From the NCBI GenBank assembly GCA_009886625.1, contig QXZA01000004.1:1-64000 (forward strand): DNA of 64,000 nt, written 5' to 3'. The notes below the pieces were generated by a model. It saw only the letters and a program-made list of their open reading frames with translations, was not told where the DNA came from and searched no databases. This DNA comes from Flavobacteriaceae bacterium (GTDB lineage Bacteria > Bacteroidota > Bacteroidia > Flavobacteriales > Flavobacteriaceae). Below are positions 26,716 through 36,025 of the stretch, piece after piece (positions within the stretch are counted from its first letter, which is position 1; each line of letters starts with the position of its first letter). The translations under genes and the position numbers were made by a program.

Positions 26716-27078
26716 TTATTTTCTTTTTTTACTTGAATTAGCTTTTGAGTTATAGGCCAGACAAAGATTGATCCAAAATAGTAAATCTTCCTCTAAATCA
26801 AAGCCATTTGCGTAAACAAAGACAAATCCTTTCATTGGCTTTCCTGTGAAGTCCATGGGAAGACAACCCGGCCTGTTTTTATGTATCTCTTCTTACACAG
26901 TACTAATACGGACCATGAGTAAGTCAAGTTGCTTTTTCTTGTCAAAATGAATACCACAACACATTTTTTCATTGACCATAAAACACAAACCTCCCATCAT
27001 CTTTTTTTGATAAAAGACCACTTTTTTTTGGATTAAAACATGTTCAATACGTTCTGCTAAATGGGAGTCGAATGCCAT
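26716..27078 (-). pseudogene. TfoX N-domain-like gene broken by an internal stop
   Basis: A 120-codon frame is interrupted by a TAA at codon 62 (26893-26895); downstream the same frame continues with EEIHKNRPGCLPMDFTGKPM and GFVFVYANGFDLEEDLLFW, the normal C-terminal half of small TfoX-N proteins, ending at 26716. The upstream half reads MAFDSHLAERIEH... MMGGLCFMVNEKMCCG. A single change in a tyrosine-like codon (TAT/TAC to TAA) would explain it. The gene is otherwise intact, so the loss is recent, or stop readthrough occurs. It is two bases downstream of a second decayed gene. Confidence 0.82.
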
Positions 27079-27080
27079 CT

Positions 27081-27481
27081 TTATTGGTCATGATTATAAT
27101 TCATCATCCAGCGAACACCAAACCGATCTTTAAGTTGTCCATAGGTCGCATTCCAAAACTGTTTCTCTAGTGGAAGAATGATATTGCCCTTTTCTGCTAG
27201 TTTCAAAAAATCATTTCCCATTTTTTTAAGTCTATATAATTCAGATTCATTTTAATTTGAGTCCCGGGACTACTATCGGTTGCATCTGCAACCATGGCTA
27301 CCGTTTTTCCTTAGTGGATTAATTAACAATGAACTGCCCAATTTTTTTGGTGCTCTTCATGAGGCATGGGACTGTCTTTGTATCGCTTTATTTCGCTATG
27401 TTCCCAACCGAAAGCTGAACAATATAATAAGATTGCTTTATCCGCAGCTCCATTAAAAATAAAATAAGGGTCAAGTTTCAT
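27081..27481 (-). pseudogene. Decayed VOC/PhnB-like gene
   Basis: The start MKLDPYFIFNGAADKAILLY resembles PhnB/VOC dimer proteins. The frame stops near 27325 and homologous pieces resume in other frames: KTVAMVADATDSSPGTQIKM, then RLKKMGNDFLKLAEKGNIILPL, then KQFWNATYGQLKDRFGVRWMMNYNHD to a stop at 27081. At least two frameshifts or small deletions are needed to explain this, so it is a non-functional remnant. Directly upstream of the broken TfoX-like gene. Confidence 0.8.
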
Positions 27482-27492
27482 AGGGATGGGGT

Positions 27493-28140
27493 TTAAGTTT
27501 TGTGAATCAATTTTAACACACTGGGTGAGGGTTCCTTTATCATTGGATTCAATAAGCTATCAGGTAAAGGGGTCTCATATTCTTCTTTTATGGGAACTAC
27601 TCCAGCCCATACGGGAAGGTGGTAATCGTTTTTATCATCTTTGGGATCACCTGTTCTAATTTTTGCGGTTACTTCATCTAGGTATATCGCAATCACTTTG
27701 GTCGCCTTTAATTCTTTGGCAGAGGGTTTTCGTACTTCTTCCCATCGATCTGGGATCAAATGATCTGATACTACTTTTAGGGCTTCTTCTTTATCTTCCT
27801 CTGCTACCAATGTGCCTTTTCCAAAGAGAACAACCGATTCATAATTTAAAGAATGATGAAAAGCAGAGCGTGCCAATACCAGCCCCGTTGTTTTTGCAAC
27901 AGAAATACTCAAATCAATTTCTTGTTCTAAGGAAGTTATTAGGCGACTGACCGAAGCCCCGTGTGCGTATAATGTATTGTCTTTTCTACCATATAAGGTA
28001 GGAATGACCAATGGAGCTCCTTCATAGACAAGTGCTACATGACATAGATGGTTGTTATCCAATATTTTGTGAATGGTTTCCGCATCATAATGACCTCTAC
28101 TTGGGGCGCGTTTTACGGTGGAGCGTTTTGTTTTTTTCAA
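27493..28140 (-). CDS. Pyridoxamine 5'-phosphate oxidase-like flavin protein
   Basis: 215 residues. A basic N-terminus (KKTKRSTVKRAPSRGHYD) leads into the split-barrel FMN fold with HLCHVALVYEGAPLVIPTLYGR near 31-52 and HGASVSRLI; this is the pyridox_ox_2 group, not the true PdxH. Members bind FMN or F420-like cofactors, and the substrate is unknown. It follows the DUF2306-like membrane gene after 39 bases. Confidence 0.75.
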   Translation of the reverse strand: MKKTKRSTVKRAPSRGHYDAETIHKILDNNHLCHVALVYEGAPLVIPTLYGRKDNTLYAHGASVSRLITSLEQEIDLSISVAKTTGLVLARSAFHHSLNYESVVLFGKGTLVAEEDKEEALKVVSDHLIPDRWEEVRKPSAKELKATKVIAIYLDEVTAKIRTGDPKDDKNDYHLPVWAGVVPIKEEYETPLPDSLLNPMIKEPSPSVLKLIHKT

Positions 28141-28179
28141 GGAATAGTATTATTTAGAAAGTGAAAATACTAAATGCGA

Positions 28180-28824
28180 TCAATTTTTGGCAAATTTTCT
28201 GATCCATTTAATAATCAATGGAGTCAGAATGACGGTAGGGAGCATCCAATAAACTACCGAAGGAATAACGGAAGGAAAGGTTTCTTGGTTTACAACTAAA
28301 AAAGCAGTGACTGAGGCAATATAGGCTCCTGTAATTCTTGCAATATGAGCGGCAAGCCAATACATTTTCTTGCGCGCCTTTCCGCGATAATTCTGAAAGT
28401 CTTTTCGGACACTGAATAATCCAATCAAACCAAAAGTGACCAAAGCCATACCCATGCTGTCACCATTTATCATCATATTAATTCCCCAAAACATGAAACC
28501 GATTCCTATAACCATCATGCTTATGGTCAAGAGCCAATCGATCCACTTAGGAACTTGCCCTTTATCAATTTTCTTCAAATGAATATAACGTTGTCCTGTA
28601 CCGACTAGATAGACAGTAAATATCCCAATGATAAAAAGGAATACATTGGGCTTAAGGATTGCTAAAACAAAAGCAGTGAATCCTGTAATGAGCATTCCCC
28701 AGACAAAAATAAGCCCTACTTTTTTATGGCTTATATTCCCTTTTTTTTGCAGGAGGTTCCAAGTACCCAGTAGTAAGCTTAATCCACCGGAGAAGATGTG
28801 AATAGTTAAGAATAAAATATACAT
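28180..28824 (-). CDS. DUF2306-like membrane protein
   Basis: 214 residues with about six or seven membrane helices. The start FLTIHIFSGGLSLLLGTWNLLQKKG and the conserved His in ISHKKVGLIFVWGM resemble the DUF2306 group of membrane proteins. No function is known. It is three bases downstream of the DUF1272-like gene. Confidence 0.62.
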   Translation of the reverse strand: MYILFLTIHIFSGGLSLLLGTWNLLQKKGNISHKKVGLIFVWGMLITGFTAFVLAILKPNVFLFIIGIFTVYLVGTGQRYIHLKKIDKGQVPKWIDWLLTISMMVIGIGFMFWGINMMINGDSMGMALVTFGLIGLFSVRKDFQNYRGKARKKMYWLAAHIARITGAYIASVTAFLVVNQETFPSVIPSVVYWMLPTVILTPLIIKWIRKFAKN

Positions 28825-28827
28825 AGA

Positions 28828-28998
28828 TTAATTATTTCTGGAAGGTCTTTTTTCAAAGCTTCCATCACATTTGGGGCAAATGTTTTTAAGTACATTTTCA
28901 ACGCAATCAATGCAATAAGTACATTCGTAGGAGCAGATCATAGCTTCAATACTTCGCAGAGGGAGCGGTCTTGAGCAATTTTCACATTTAGATTTCAT
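28828..28998 (-). CDS. DUF1272-like zinc-finger protein
   Basis: A 56-residue protein starting at 28998, too short for most gene callers. It has eight cysteines in the pattern CxxC (5, 8), C (22), CxxC (26, 29), C (32), CxxC (41, 44) and the stretch MICSYECTYCIDC, close to DUF1272 proteins of proteobacteria. Two zinc sites are likely. It lies three bases upstream of the DUF2306-like gene, which supports translation. Confidence 0.75.
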   Translation of the reverse strand: MKSKCENCSRPLPLRSIEAMICSYECTYCIDCVENVLKNICPKCDGSFEKRPSRNN

Positions 28999-29151
28999 TT
29001 GTAACACGAGAAAATGGGTAAAGTTTGGGTTTCATGTTTCTAAATTAAGGCTACCAGTCTTTTTTACTTGTCTTAAATTTAGGCTTTATTTGCGTCTTTT
29101 TTTTGGATGAGGGATGTTTTAAAACATGGCTTTACTAAAGTATTGTTTTTA

Positions 29152-29448
29152 TCAGTCTATTTTGTGCATTTCAAATATTTCAACCTTTTCAATCATTCCT
29201 TCAGTAGCTTGTTGGAAGGCCTTTATGTGAAACGAGACATTATGATCTTCCCAGTGCGAACGACTCTCCCAGTTTTCATAAAAAAGGAAGCTGTTTTCGT
29301 TGTTATGATCTTGATGTAAATCATAATTGATACAGCCATTTTCGGCTAAAGTTGGTATTATTAATCTAATTAATCCTTTTCTTAGTGCTTCCAGATGATT
29401 AGTCTTAGCTTCAATTTTAGCCACCACGGTGAGGGTTTGATTGCTCAT
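29152..29448 (-). CDS. Antibiotic biosynthesis monooxygenase-like protein (ABM)
   Basis: 98 residues of the dimeric ferredoxin-like ABM fold. It has TVVAKIEAKTNHLEALRKGL at the start, NGCINYDLHQD near 38-48 and FLFYENWESRSHWEDH near 55-70. Members include quinol monooxygenases (YgiN) and others whose role is undefined. It stands alone. Confidence 0.78.
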   Translation of the reverse strand: MSNQTLTVVAKIEAKTNHLEALRKGLIRLIIPTLAENGCINYDLHQDHNNENSFLFYENWESRSHWEDHNVSFHIKAFQQATEGMIEKVEIFEMHKID

Positions 29449-29546
29449 ACTTGTTTTTTGAATTATAAATCTAGTGATTGTTGGCTTATTTACAATATAT
29501 GATGAATGCTGTTTTAATTCTAAACTGATTTATCATATTCAAAGAG

Positions 29547-30059
29547 CTATTCATTTTTAATTTCTATATCCAACATTTTCAGCTCTTTGTTGTATTTTTC
29601 AATTCTTGCATGTGCAGTTCCATCAACTAATAGAATGATGATTAACATAGCAATTGCAGTAATACTACTTGCTCTCCAAGTTGGAGTATCAATGAAAAGT
29701 ATTAGTAAAGCTGCAATAATGATGAGTATTGGAATGACCTTAAAGACAACAGTATATTCCTTTAGTGTGCTTTCAGTACGTTCAATTTCGGACTGATAAA
29801 AAGAAGTTGAATCTGTACGAAACTCTTTTTTAAATTGAATTATTCTGGATTTGTTGGTATAAAATAAACCCAGTCCTATTGCCAAAAGTAATAAACCTGA
29901 TACCAAGCTGGGATAAATGTATGCCTTTGCTAAGTCTGTTTTTCCAAATCGCCAAAATAAAAAACCTGCAATGTCAAACCCAATTGCAAAAAAGATAAAA
30001 AAACGTGTTGAAAATACTTCCGATTTCGCCCAAATTGTAGCTAATTTTAAAAGTTCCAT
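29547..30059 (-). CDS. Membrane protein of unknown function
   Basis: 170 residues with four hydrophobic segments, near 18-36, 47-67, 104-123 and 131-148, separated by a charged central stretch (residues 69-103). No known domain is recognised. Forty-three bases after leuB; it may be the last gene of that transcript, but no functional link is evident. Confidence 0.6.
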   Translation of the reverse strand: MELLKLATIWAKSEVFSTRFFIFFAIGFDIAGFLFWRFGKTDLAKAYIYPSLVSGLLLLAIGLGLFYTNKSRIIQFKKEFRTDSTSFYQSEIERTESTLKEYTVVFKVIPILIIIAALLILFIDTPTWRASSITAIAMLIIILLVDGTAHARIEKYNKELKMLDIEIKNE

Positions 30060-30102
30060 ATTTCAATTTGTTTTGTGTTTTACTCTGAAATCAGTTGGAC
30101 TG

Positions 30103-31170
30103 TTATGCTAAAATTTGTTTTACCAAATAATCGCCTACCTCTGTCGTAGAATTTCCCTTGGCACCTCCTTCTTTCAAATCTTCGGTGACCATACCATCTG
30201 CAAGGGATTGATCTACAACACGGCGTATTTCAGCACCTTCTTCTGTGAGGCCAAAACTCATTTCAAAAAGCATAGCTGCAGAGAGTATGGTTGCTAATGG
30301 GTTCGCGATTCCTAATCCAGTGGCTTGAGGGAAAGATCCGTGTATGGGTTCGTAAAGTGAATTATCAGTCCCTACAGAAGCCGAGGGCATCAAGCCCATA
30401 GATCCAGAAATAACGGAAGCTTCATCGGTAAGGATATCTCCAAAGAGGTTTTCTGTGATCAATACATCATAGCTGTTAGGCCATTGTACCAATCGCATGG
30501 CTACAGCATCTACAAATTCGTAAGCCACTTCTACTTCTGGATAGTCTTTTTCCATGGCTTGTACCGTTTCTCTCCATAAACGAGAACTTTCCAAGACATT
30601 GGCTTTGTCCACACAGCACAATTTTTTTGAACGCGTCATGGCTAATTCAAACCCTTTTTTTGCCAAACGTTGTATTTCTTCACGATGGTAGGTACAGGTA
30701 TCAAAGGCAGTATCGCCATTGTTTTTTCGTCCGCGTTCCCCAAAATAAATCCCTCCAGTTAATTCACGTAGGAAAACCAAGTCGGTTCCTTCAATGCGTT
30801 CTCTTTTTAAGGGGGATTTATCCAATAACGAAGGAAAAGTAAAGGTGGGACGTACATTGGCAAATAAGCCTAGTTTTTGACGCATTTTTAATAAACCTTG
30901 TTCAGGACGAACTTTTGCAGAAGGATCATTGTCAAATCGAGGGTGTCCAATCGCACCAAATAAAATAGCATCGGCATCCAAACACACTTGGTGGGTTTCT
31001 TCTGGATAGGGATCGCCAACGGCATCAATGGCTGCGGCCCCTGTTAGGGCTGGAGTCCACTCAATGCTGTGGTTGTATTTTTGTGCAATGGCGTCAGAAA
31101 CCTTTACAGCTTGATCAATTACTTCGGGTCCAATACCGTCTCCGGCTAAAAGGGCAATTTTTAAATGCAT
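30103..31170 (-). CDS. leuB: 3-isopropylmalate dehydrogenase
   Basis: 355 residues. It oxidises and decarboxylates 3-isopropylmalate to 4-methyl-2-oxopentanoate with NAD+. Seen motifs are LLAGDGIGPEV at the start, LRELTGGIYFGERG near 130-143, the catalytic Lys/Tyr, DAVAMRLVQWPNSYDVLITENLFGDILTDEAS with the metal aspartates, and the NAD motif EPIHGSFPQATG. Six bases after the second synthase gene; last clear gene of the leucine operon. Confidence 0.96.
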   Translation of the reverse strand: MHLKIALLAGDGIGPEVIDQAVKVSDAIAQKYNHSIEWTPALTGAAAIDAVGDPYPEETHQVCLDADAILFGAIGHPRFDNDPSAKVRPEQGLLKMRQKLGLFANVRPTFTFPSLLDKSPLKRERIEGTDLVFLRELTGGIYFGERGRKNNGDTAFDTCTYHREEIQRLAKKGFELAMTRSKKLCCVDKANVLESSRLWRETVQAMEKDYPEVEVAYEFVDAVAMRLVQWPNSYDVLITENLFGDILTDEASVISGSMGLMPSASVGTDNSLYEPIHGSFPQATGLGIANPLATILSAAMLFEMSFGLTEEGAEIRRVVDQSLADGMVTEDLKEGGAKGNSTTEVGDYLVKQILA

Positions 31171-31176
31171 ATAGCT

Positions 31177-32697
31177 TTAGTTTTGAATAATATTCAACAT
31201 TTTTTCTGTGGCTTTAATGGCAGCAACCGTTTGGTCGGAGTCCAAACCACGAGTAGTAAATTCTTTTGCATCACTTTTCCAAGTAATGGTGGTTTCACAC
31301 AAGGCATCCGAGTTGCTACCTGGAGGAATTCGGACGGCATAATCAATCAATTTAGGTAAATTAATATGCTGTGGGTGATATATTTTTTGAAGTGCATTCC
31401 AAAAGGCATCGTATTGTCCATCTCCTGGAGCATTTTGCTCATAGCTTTTTCCATCAATTTCTACAGAGACACTGGTGGTAGGATTTAATCCCTTAGAGTG
31501 TGTTAGCACGTAGGATTTTATTTTCACTCGACTTGCCACATTATTACCTAACACATCTGAAATGATGAAGGGTAGGTCCTCTGCGGTCATTCGTTCTTTC
31601 TTATCTCCTAGTTCAATGATTCGTTGAGTCACTTTTTTAAGTTCATCATCATTGAGAGTTAAACCGAGTTCTTGCAAATTCTTTTGGATATTGGCTTTTC
31701 CTGAAGTTTTCCCTAAGGCATATTTTCTTTTTCGTCCAAAACGCTCGGGTAGAAGATCATTAAAGTATAAATTCTTTTTTGAGTCTCCATCGGCGTGTAT
31801 CCCAGCTGTTTGTGTAAATACATTTTCCCCTACTATAGGCTTATTGGCTGGAATTCTAAATCCAGTAAGAGTGGCTACCAACTGACTCACTTTAAACAGC
31901 GAGTCTTCATTGATATTAATTTTTATTTCAGGCAAGAAATCATTGATAACCGCAACCACACTTGCTAAAGGTGCATTTCCTGCGCGTTCTCCCATTCCAT
32001 TGACGGTAAGGTGTAAACCGCTTACACCTGCCATTACCGCTTCCATGGTATTGGCTACACTCAAATCATAATCATTGTGACCATGGAAATCAAAGTGCAG
32101 TGAGGGATAGCGTTCAACAATGGCAGTGAGATAATTTTTGGTGTGTTGAGGCGTTAATACTCCTAAGGTATCGGGAAGTAAAACACGCTCTATAGGTTGT
32201 GCGGATAGAAATTCTAAATAATCAAACACATAGGCTTCCGAATTTCGCATCCCATTACTCCAATCTTCTAGGTAGACATTGGTCTTGAATCCATGATCTA
32301 CCGCTTGGTTGATTGCGTGTTCAATATTATTAAAGTGTTCCTCAGGTTTCTGTTTGAGTTGGTATTTCAAATGGTTTAATGACCCTTTGGTCAACAGATT
32401 TTGAACCACCGCACCAGCGTCCTCCATCCACTTGATAGAGGTTCCTCCATCTACAAAGGTGAGGACTTCTACTTTTTCAATCAGACCATTGTTTTGTGCC
32501 CAAGAAGTAATCTCTTTCACTGCTTTGAATTCCCCATCGGAAACTCGAGCAGAAGCGATTTCAATGCGATCTACTTTAAGCTCTTGCAACAAGAGTTTGG
32601 CAAGCGTTAGTTTTTCAGAAGCTGAAAAGGAGACACCAGAGGTTTGTTCACCATCTCTTAGTGTAGTATCCATTATTTCAAGCGTTCTTCTTTTCAT
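31177..32697 (-). CDS. Second 2-isopropylmalate/citramalate synthase-like enzyme
   Basis: 506 residues: DRE-TIM barrel with [14 protein letters not shown] near 11-24, the metal motif HGHNDYDLSVANTM and NGMGERAGNAPL, then a linker and a C-terminal LeuA-type regulatory domain (about 375-500). The region after the DRE motif (RIEIASARVSDGE) differs from LeuA's [12 protein letters not shown], so the acceptor 2-oxoacid may differ. Because leuA lies in the same operon, this enzyme may make citramalate from pyruvate for isoleucine or be a feedback-controlled isopropylmalate synthase. I cannot decide from sequence. Confidence 0.8.
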   Translation of the reverse strand: MKRRTLEIMDTTLRDGEQTSGVSFSASEKLTLAKLLLQELKVDRIEIASARVSDGEFKAVKEITSWAQNNGLIEKVEVLTFVDGGTSIKWMEDAGAVVQNLLTKGSLNHLKYQLKQKPEEHFNNIEHAINQAVDHGFKTNVYLEDWSNGMRNSEAYVFDYLEFLSAQPIERVLLPDTLGVLTPQHTKNYLTAIVERYPSLHFDFHGHNDYDLSVANTMEAVMAGVSGLHLTVNGMGERAGNAPLASVVAVINDFLPEIKININEDSLFKVSQLVATLTGFRIPANKPIVGENVFTQTAGIHADGDSKKNLYFNDLLPERFGRKRKYALGKTSGKANIQKNLQELGLTLNDDELKKVTQRIIELGDKKERMTAEDLPFIISDVLGNNVASRVKIKSYVLTHSKGLNPTTSVSVEIDGKSYEQNAPGDGQYDAFWNALQKIYHPQHINLPKLIDYAVRIPPGSNSDALCETTITWKSDAKEFTTRGLDSDQTVAAIKATEKMLNIIQN

Positions 32698-32711
32698 CTA
32701 TAATAGCGGGT

Positions 32712-33308
32712 CTAAAGCGGAGTGTTTTCAGCAAATCCCTCAATTTCTGATTTGATATTACTTAAATAGTCAATATCATCATAGCCATTAAGCATATTGT
32801 CTTTTTTGTATTCATTGATTTCAAAAGACTCTGACTTTCCTGAGAAGGAAAGCGTAATGCTTTGTTGATTTAAATCCACAGTCAACTCTGCGGAGGGATT
32901 TTTTTGTATGGCTTCAAAAATTTCGGCTAAAAATTCAGCAGAAACTTGAACAGGAAGGACTCCAATGTTTAAGCAATTATTTCTAAAAATATCAGCAAAA
33001 AAGCTAGAAACAACACAACGAAAACCATAATCATAAACTGCCCAAGCCGCATGTTCACGCGATGATCCTGAACCAAAATTATGTCCACCTACGAGGATTT
33101 TTCCGCTAAAGGTTGTATCGTTTAATACAAAATCTGCCTTGGGACTATCATCCTGGTTGTAACGCCAATCGCGAAATAAATTGTCTCCAAAACCTACGCG
33201 TTCCGTTGCTTTCAAAAAACGGGCAGGAATGATTTGATCGGTATCTACATTTTCTATAGGTAGAGGTACCGCTGTACTGGTTAAAATACTAAATGAATCG
33301 TATGCCAT
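32712..33308 (-). CDS. leuD: 3-isopropylmalate dehydratase small subunit
   Basis: 198 residues, the length of bacterial LeuD. The swivelling domain shows VDTDQIIPARFLK near 20-32 and the substrate loop GHNFGSGSSREHAAWA near 74-89. It pairs with LeuC to isomerise 2- to 3-isopropylmalate, and would also act in a citramalate route. It is two bases after leuC. Confidence 0.96.
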   Translation of the reverse strand: MAYDSFSILTSTAVPLPIENVDTDQIIPARFLKATERVGFGDNLFRDWRYNQDDSPKADFVLNDTTFSGKILVGGHNFGSGSSREHAAWAVYDYGFRCVVSSFFADIFRNNCLNIGVLPVQVSAEFLAEIFEAIQKNPSAELTVDLNQQSITLSFSGKSESFEINEYKKDNMLNGYDDIDYLSNIKSEIEGFAENTPL

Positions 33309-33310
33309 GT

Positions 33311-34708
33311 TTATTGTATTAATGTTCTTGGATCAGTTATCTTCCCTGTAATTGCTGCTGCTGCGGCAACAAGGGGACTTGCAAGTAAGGTTCTAGAACC
33401 CGGTCCTTGACGGCCTTCAAAGTTTCTATTGGAAGTACTCACTGCATATTTTCCTGCTGGAATTTTGTCATCGTTCATAGCCAAACATGCGGAACATCCG
33501 GGCTCTCGAAGCTCAAATTTTGCCGCTTCAAAAATATCTAATAATCCTTCCTCTTTTATAGAGGCCAAAACTTTATGCGACCCAGGCACTAACCATGCTG
33601 TAACATTTTCTGCACGTTCTTTTCCTTTAACAATACTGGCAAAAGCTCTAAAGTCTTCAATTCTCCCATTAGTACAACTTCCGATAAAAACAAAATCAAT
33701 TGGTTTCCCAATCATGCTTTCCCCTTCTGAATACCCCATATAGTCCAAAGACTTTTTGTAAGTGGCTGCACCTCCTTCTACGCTAGCTGCTGTAGGGATG
33801 ACTTTGGTTATACTCATTCCCATACCAGGGTTTGTACCAAAGGTGATCATTGGATCGATTTCTGAACCATCAAAAACAAGTTCTTTATCGAAAATAGCTC
33901 CTTCGTCAGTGTATAAAGTTTCCCAGTATTTCATCGCTTTATCCCAATCAGCACCTTGAGGAGTAAATTCTCTTCCTTTGATGTAGTTAAATGTTTTTTG
34001 GTCTGGAGCGATCATTCCACCACGGGCTCCCATCTCAATACTCAAATTACAAACCGTCATCCGACCTTCCATACTAAGTTGCTCAAAAACTTCTCCAGCA
34101 TATTCAACAAAGTATCCTGTGGCTCCTGAGGTAGTAAGTTTAGCGATGATAAACAAAGCAACATCTTTTGGAGTTACGCCAAAATTAAGGGTTCCATTTA
34201 TCGTGATACGCATTTTCTTTGGCTTGGGTTGCATGATACATTGCGTTGCCAAAACCATTTCAACCTCTGAAGTTCCTATTCCGAAAGCAATGGCTCCAAA
34301 GGCTCCATGAGTTGAAGTGTGGGAGTCACCACATACTATAGTAGCTCCTGGTTGGGTGATTCCATACTCCGGCCCCACTACATGGACAATCCCATTTTTT
34401 TTATGTCCTAATCCCCAGTAAGAAATTCCGTGCTCATTGGCATTTTTTTCCAATGCCTTTAATTGATTTCGTGATAATGGATCAACTACAGGTAGATGCT
34501 GATTTAAAGTTGGTGTATTGTGGTCTGCAGTAGCAAAAGTACGCTCTGGATACAATACAGGTAATTTTCTGTTTTTTAATCCAAGAAAAGCAACAGGACT
34601 TGTCACTTCATGAATCATATGACGGTCAATGAAAAGTACATCTGGACCATTGTTGATACTTCGAACAACATGGGAATCCCAAACTTTATCAAATAGGGTT
34701 TGTTTCAT
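33311..34708 (-). CDS. leuC: 3-isopropylmalate dehydratase large subunit
   Basis: 465 residues, aconitase family. The [4Fe-4S] cysteines are in [13 protein letters not shown] near 347-359 and GCSACLAMN near 407-415; [24 protein letters not shown] near 130-153 is the active-site helix. With LeuD it converts 2-isopropylmalate to 3-isopropylmalate. It lies 17 bases downstream of leuA. Confidence 0.96.
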   Translation of the reverse strand: MKQTLFDKVWDSHVVRSINNGPDVLFIDRHMIHEVTSPVAFLGLKNRKLPVLYPERTFATADHNTPTLNQHLPVVDPLSRNQLKALEKNANEHGISYWGLGHKKNGIVHVVGPEYGITQPGATIVCGDSHTSTHGAFGAIAFGIGTSEVEMVLATQCIMQPKPKKMRITINGTLNFGVTPKDVALFIIAKLTTSGATGYFVEYAGEVFEQLSMEGRMTVCNLSIEMGARGGMIAPDQKTFNYIKGREFTPQGADWDKAMKYWETLYTDEGAIFDKELVFDGSEIDPMITFGTNPGMGMSITKVIPTAASVEGGAATYKKSLDYMGYSEGESMIGKPIDFVFIGSCTNGRIEDFRAFASIVKGKERAENVTAWLVPGSHKVLASIKEEGLLDIFEAAKFELREPGCSACLAMNDDKIPAGKYAVSTSNRNFEGRQGPGSRTLLASPLVAAAAAITGKITDPRTLIQ

Positions 34709-34725
34709 TTAATTAGAAATTCAAA

Positions 34726-35874
34726 TTATATATTACTGGCTTCAATGATTTTTGGTAAATCATCATCATTAATCTCTTTCTTTTTATCGGCTTCAATCAA
34801 AAATTGACTGTACACTTTATCAAGTGACAGTTTATCTAATTCATACCCAATGTTTTTTGCACGGTAGGCCAACGCAGCTCTTCCGCTACGTGCGGTAAGG
34901 ATGATAGACGATTCCGTTACCCCAACATCTTTAGGGTCTATGATTTCGTAAGTTTCACGTTTTTTGATCACACCGTCTTGGTGAATTCCAGAAGAGTGAG
35001 CAAATGCATTTGCACCCACAATTGCTTTATTGGGTTGGACTGGCATAGCCATGCTTTCTGAAACCAACTGGCTTAATCCATTGAGCATTTGTGATTTAAT
35101 GCGGGTATCTAAATTGAGCCCGGGATGTTGTCTAAGGATCATTACTACTTCTTCCAAAGAGGTGTTTCCGGCACGTTCGCCTATACCATTGATGGTACAT
35201 TCAATTTGACGTGCTCCATATTGAACCCCTGCAATGGAATTCGCTGTTGCCAAACCTAAGTCATTGTGACAATGACATGAAAGACGCGCTTTGTGAATAC
35301 CACTTACGTTTTCCATTAAATATTTCATCTTGGCACCATACTCCTCTGGCAAACAATATCCAGTGGTATCAGGAATATTTAGAACCGTTGCACCTGCCTT
35401 GATCACAGCCTCGCAAACTCTTGCTAAAAATTCATTATCAGTTCGTCCTGCATCCTCTGCATAAAACTCAATATCTTCAATATAAGTTTTGGCATGGGCT
35501 ACTGCAGCTACAGCTCGCTCAATAATTTGATCAGGGGTAGCATTAAATTTGTAGCGCATGTGGCTTTCTGAAGTACCTATTCCAGTATGAATACGTGAAC
35601 GCTTAGCATACTTTAAAGCTTCGGCGGCTACATCAATATCTTTTTGCACAGCGCGGGTCAAACCACACACACGTGCGTTTTTAACTAGTTTGGAAATATC
35701 TTCAACTGCTTTGAAGTCACCAGGACTTGAAATAGGGAATCCCGCCTCTAAAACATCCACTCCAAGCAAGTCTAGTTGCTCAGCAATGATTAACTTTGTT
35801 TTGGAGTCTAATTTACAACCAGGAACTTGTTCCCCGTCTCGTAAAGTAGTATCAAAAATTTCTACAAATTCCAT
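34726..35874 (-). CDS. leuA: 2-isopropylmalate synthase, short form
   Basis: 382 residues from the Met at 35874 ([19 protein letters not shown]); an upstream in-frame Met at 35916 adds fourteen residues that do not look conserved. It contains the complete TIM barrel with [27 protein letters not shown] and NGIGERAGN, and the SGIHQDGV helix, but ends before the LeuA allosteric domain. It condenses acetyl-CoA with 3-methyl-2-oxobutanoate. Without its own regulatory domain, leucine feedback would have to come from another protein, perhaps the long paralogue downstream. Confidence 0.88.
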   Translation of the reverse strand: MEFVEIFDTTLRDGEQVPGCKLDSKTKLIIAEQLDLLGVDVLEAGFPISSPGDFKAVEDISKLVKNARVCGLTRAVQKDIDVAAEALKYAKRSRIHTGIGTSESHMRYKFNATPDQIIERAVAAVAHAKTYIEDIEFYAEDAGRTDNEFLARVCEAVIKAGATVLNIPDTTGYCLPEEYGAKMKYLMENVSGIHKARLSCHCHNDLGLATANSIAGVQYGARQIECTINGIGERAGNTSLEEVVMILRQHPGLNLDTRIKSQMLNGLSQLVSESMAMPVQPNKAIVGANAFAHSSGIHQDGVIKKRETYEIIDPKDVGVTESSIILTARSGRAALAYRAKNIGYELDKLSLDKVYSQFLIEADKKKEINDDDLPKIIEASNI

Positions 35875-35943
35875 ATGGAAAACAGATAAAGATTTAATTA
35901 CTCTACTAAAGTACATTTTAGGTGATAAGTAAGATAAAATCCC

Positions 35944-35951
35944 TATTTTTG
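35944..35951 (+). promoter_or_regulatory. -7 element before the unknown 526-residue gene
   Basis: TATTTTTG matches TAnnTTTG in the leuA/36026 divergent gap, with a leader of about 70 bases. No -33 TTG is visible. Confidence 0.3.
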
Positions 35952-36025
35952 TATTACAACATCCTACGAGTGAAACAACATCTTAAAATGCTAACAATTA
36001 ACACTTTGCATCAAAAAACTTTACA

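Noticed and set aside
26893-27078. A separate 61-residue gene
   Set aside because: It is the first half of a TfoX-like gene; the frame continues after a TAA with the matching second half, so it was called a pseudogene.
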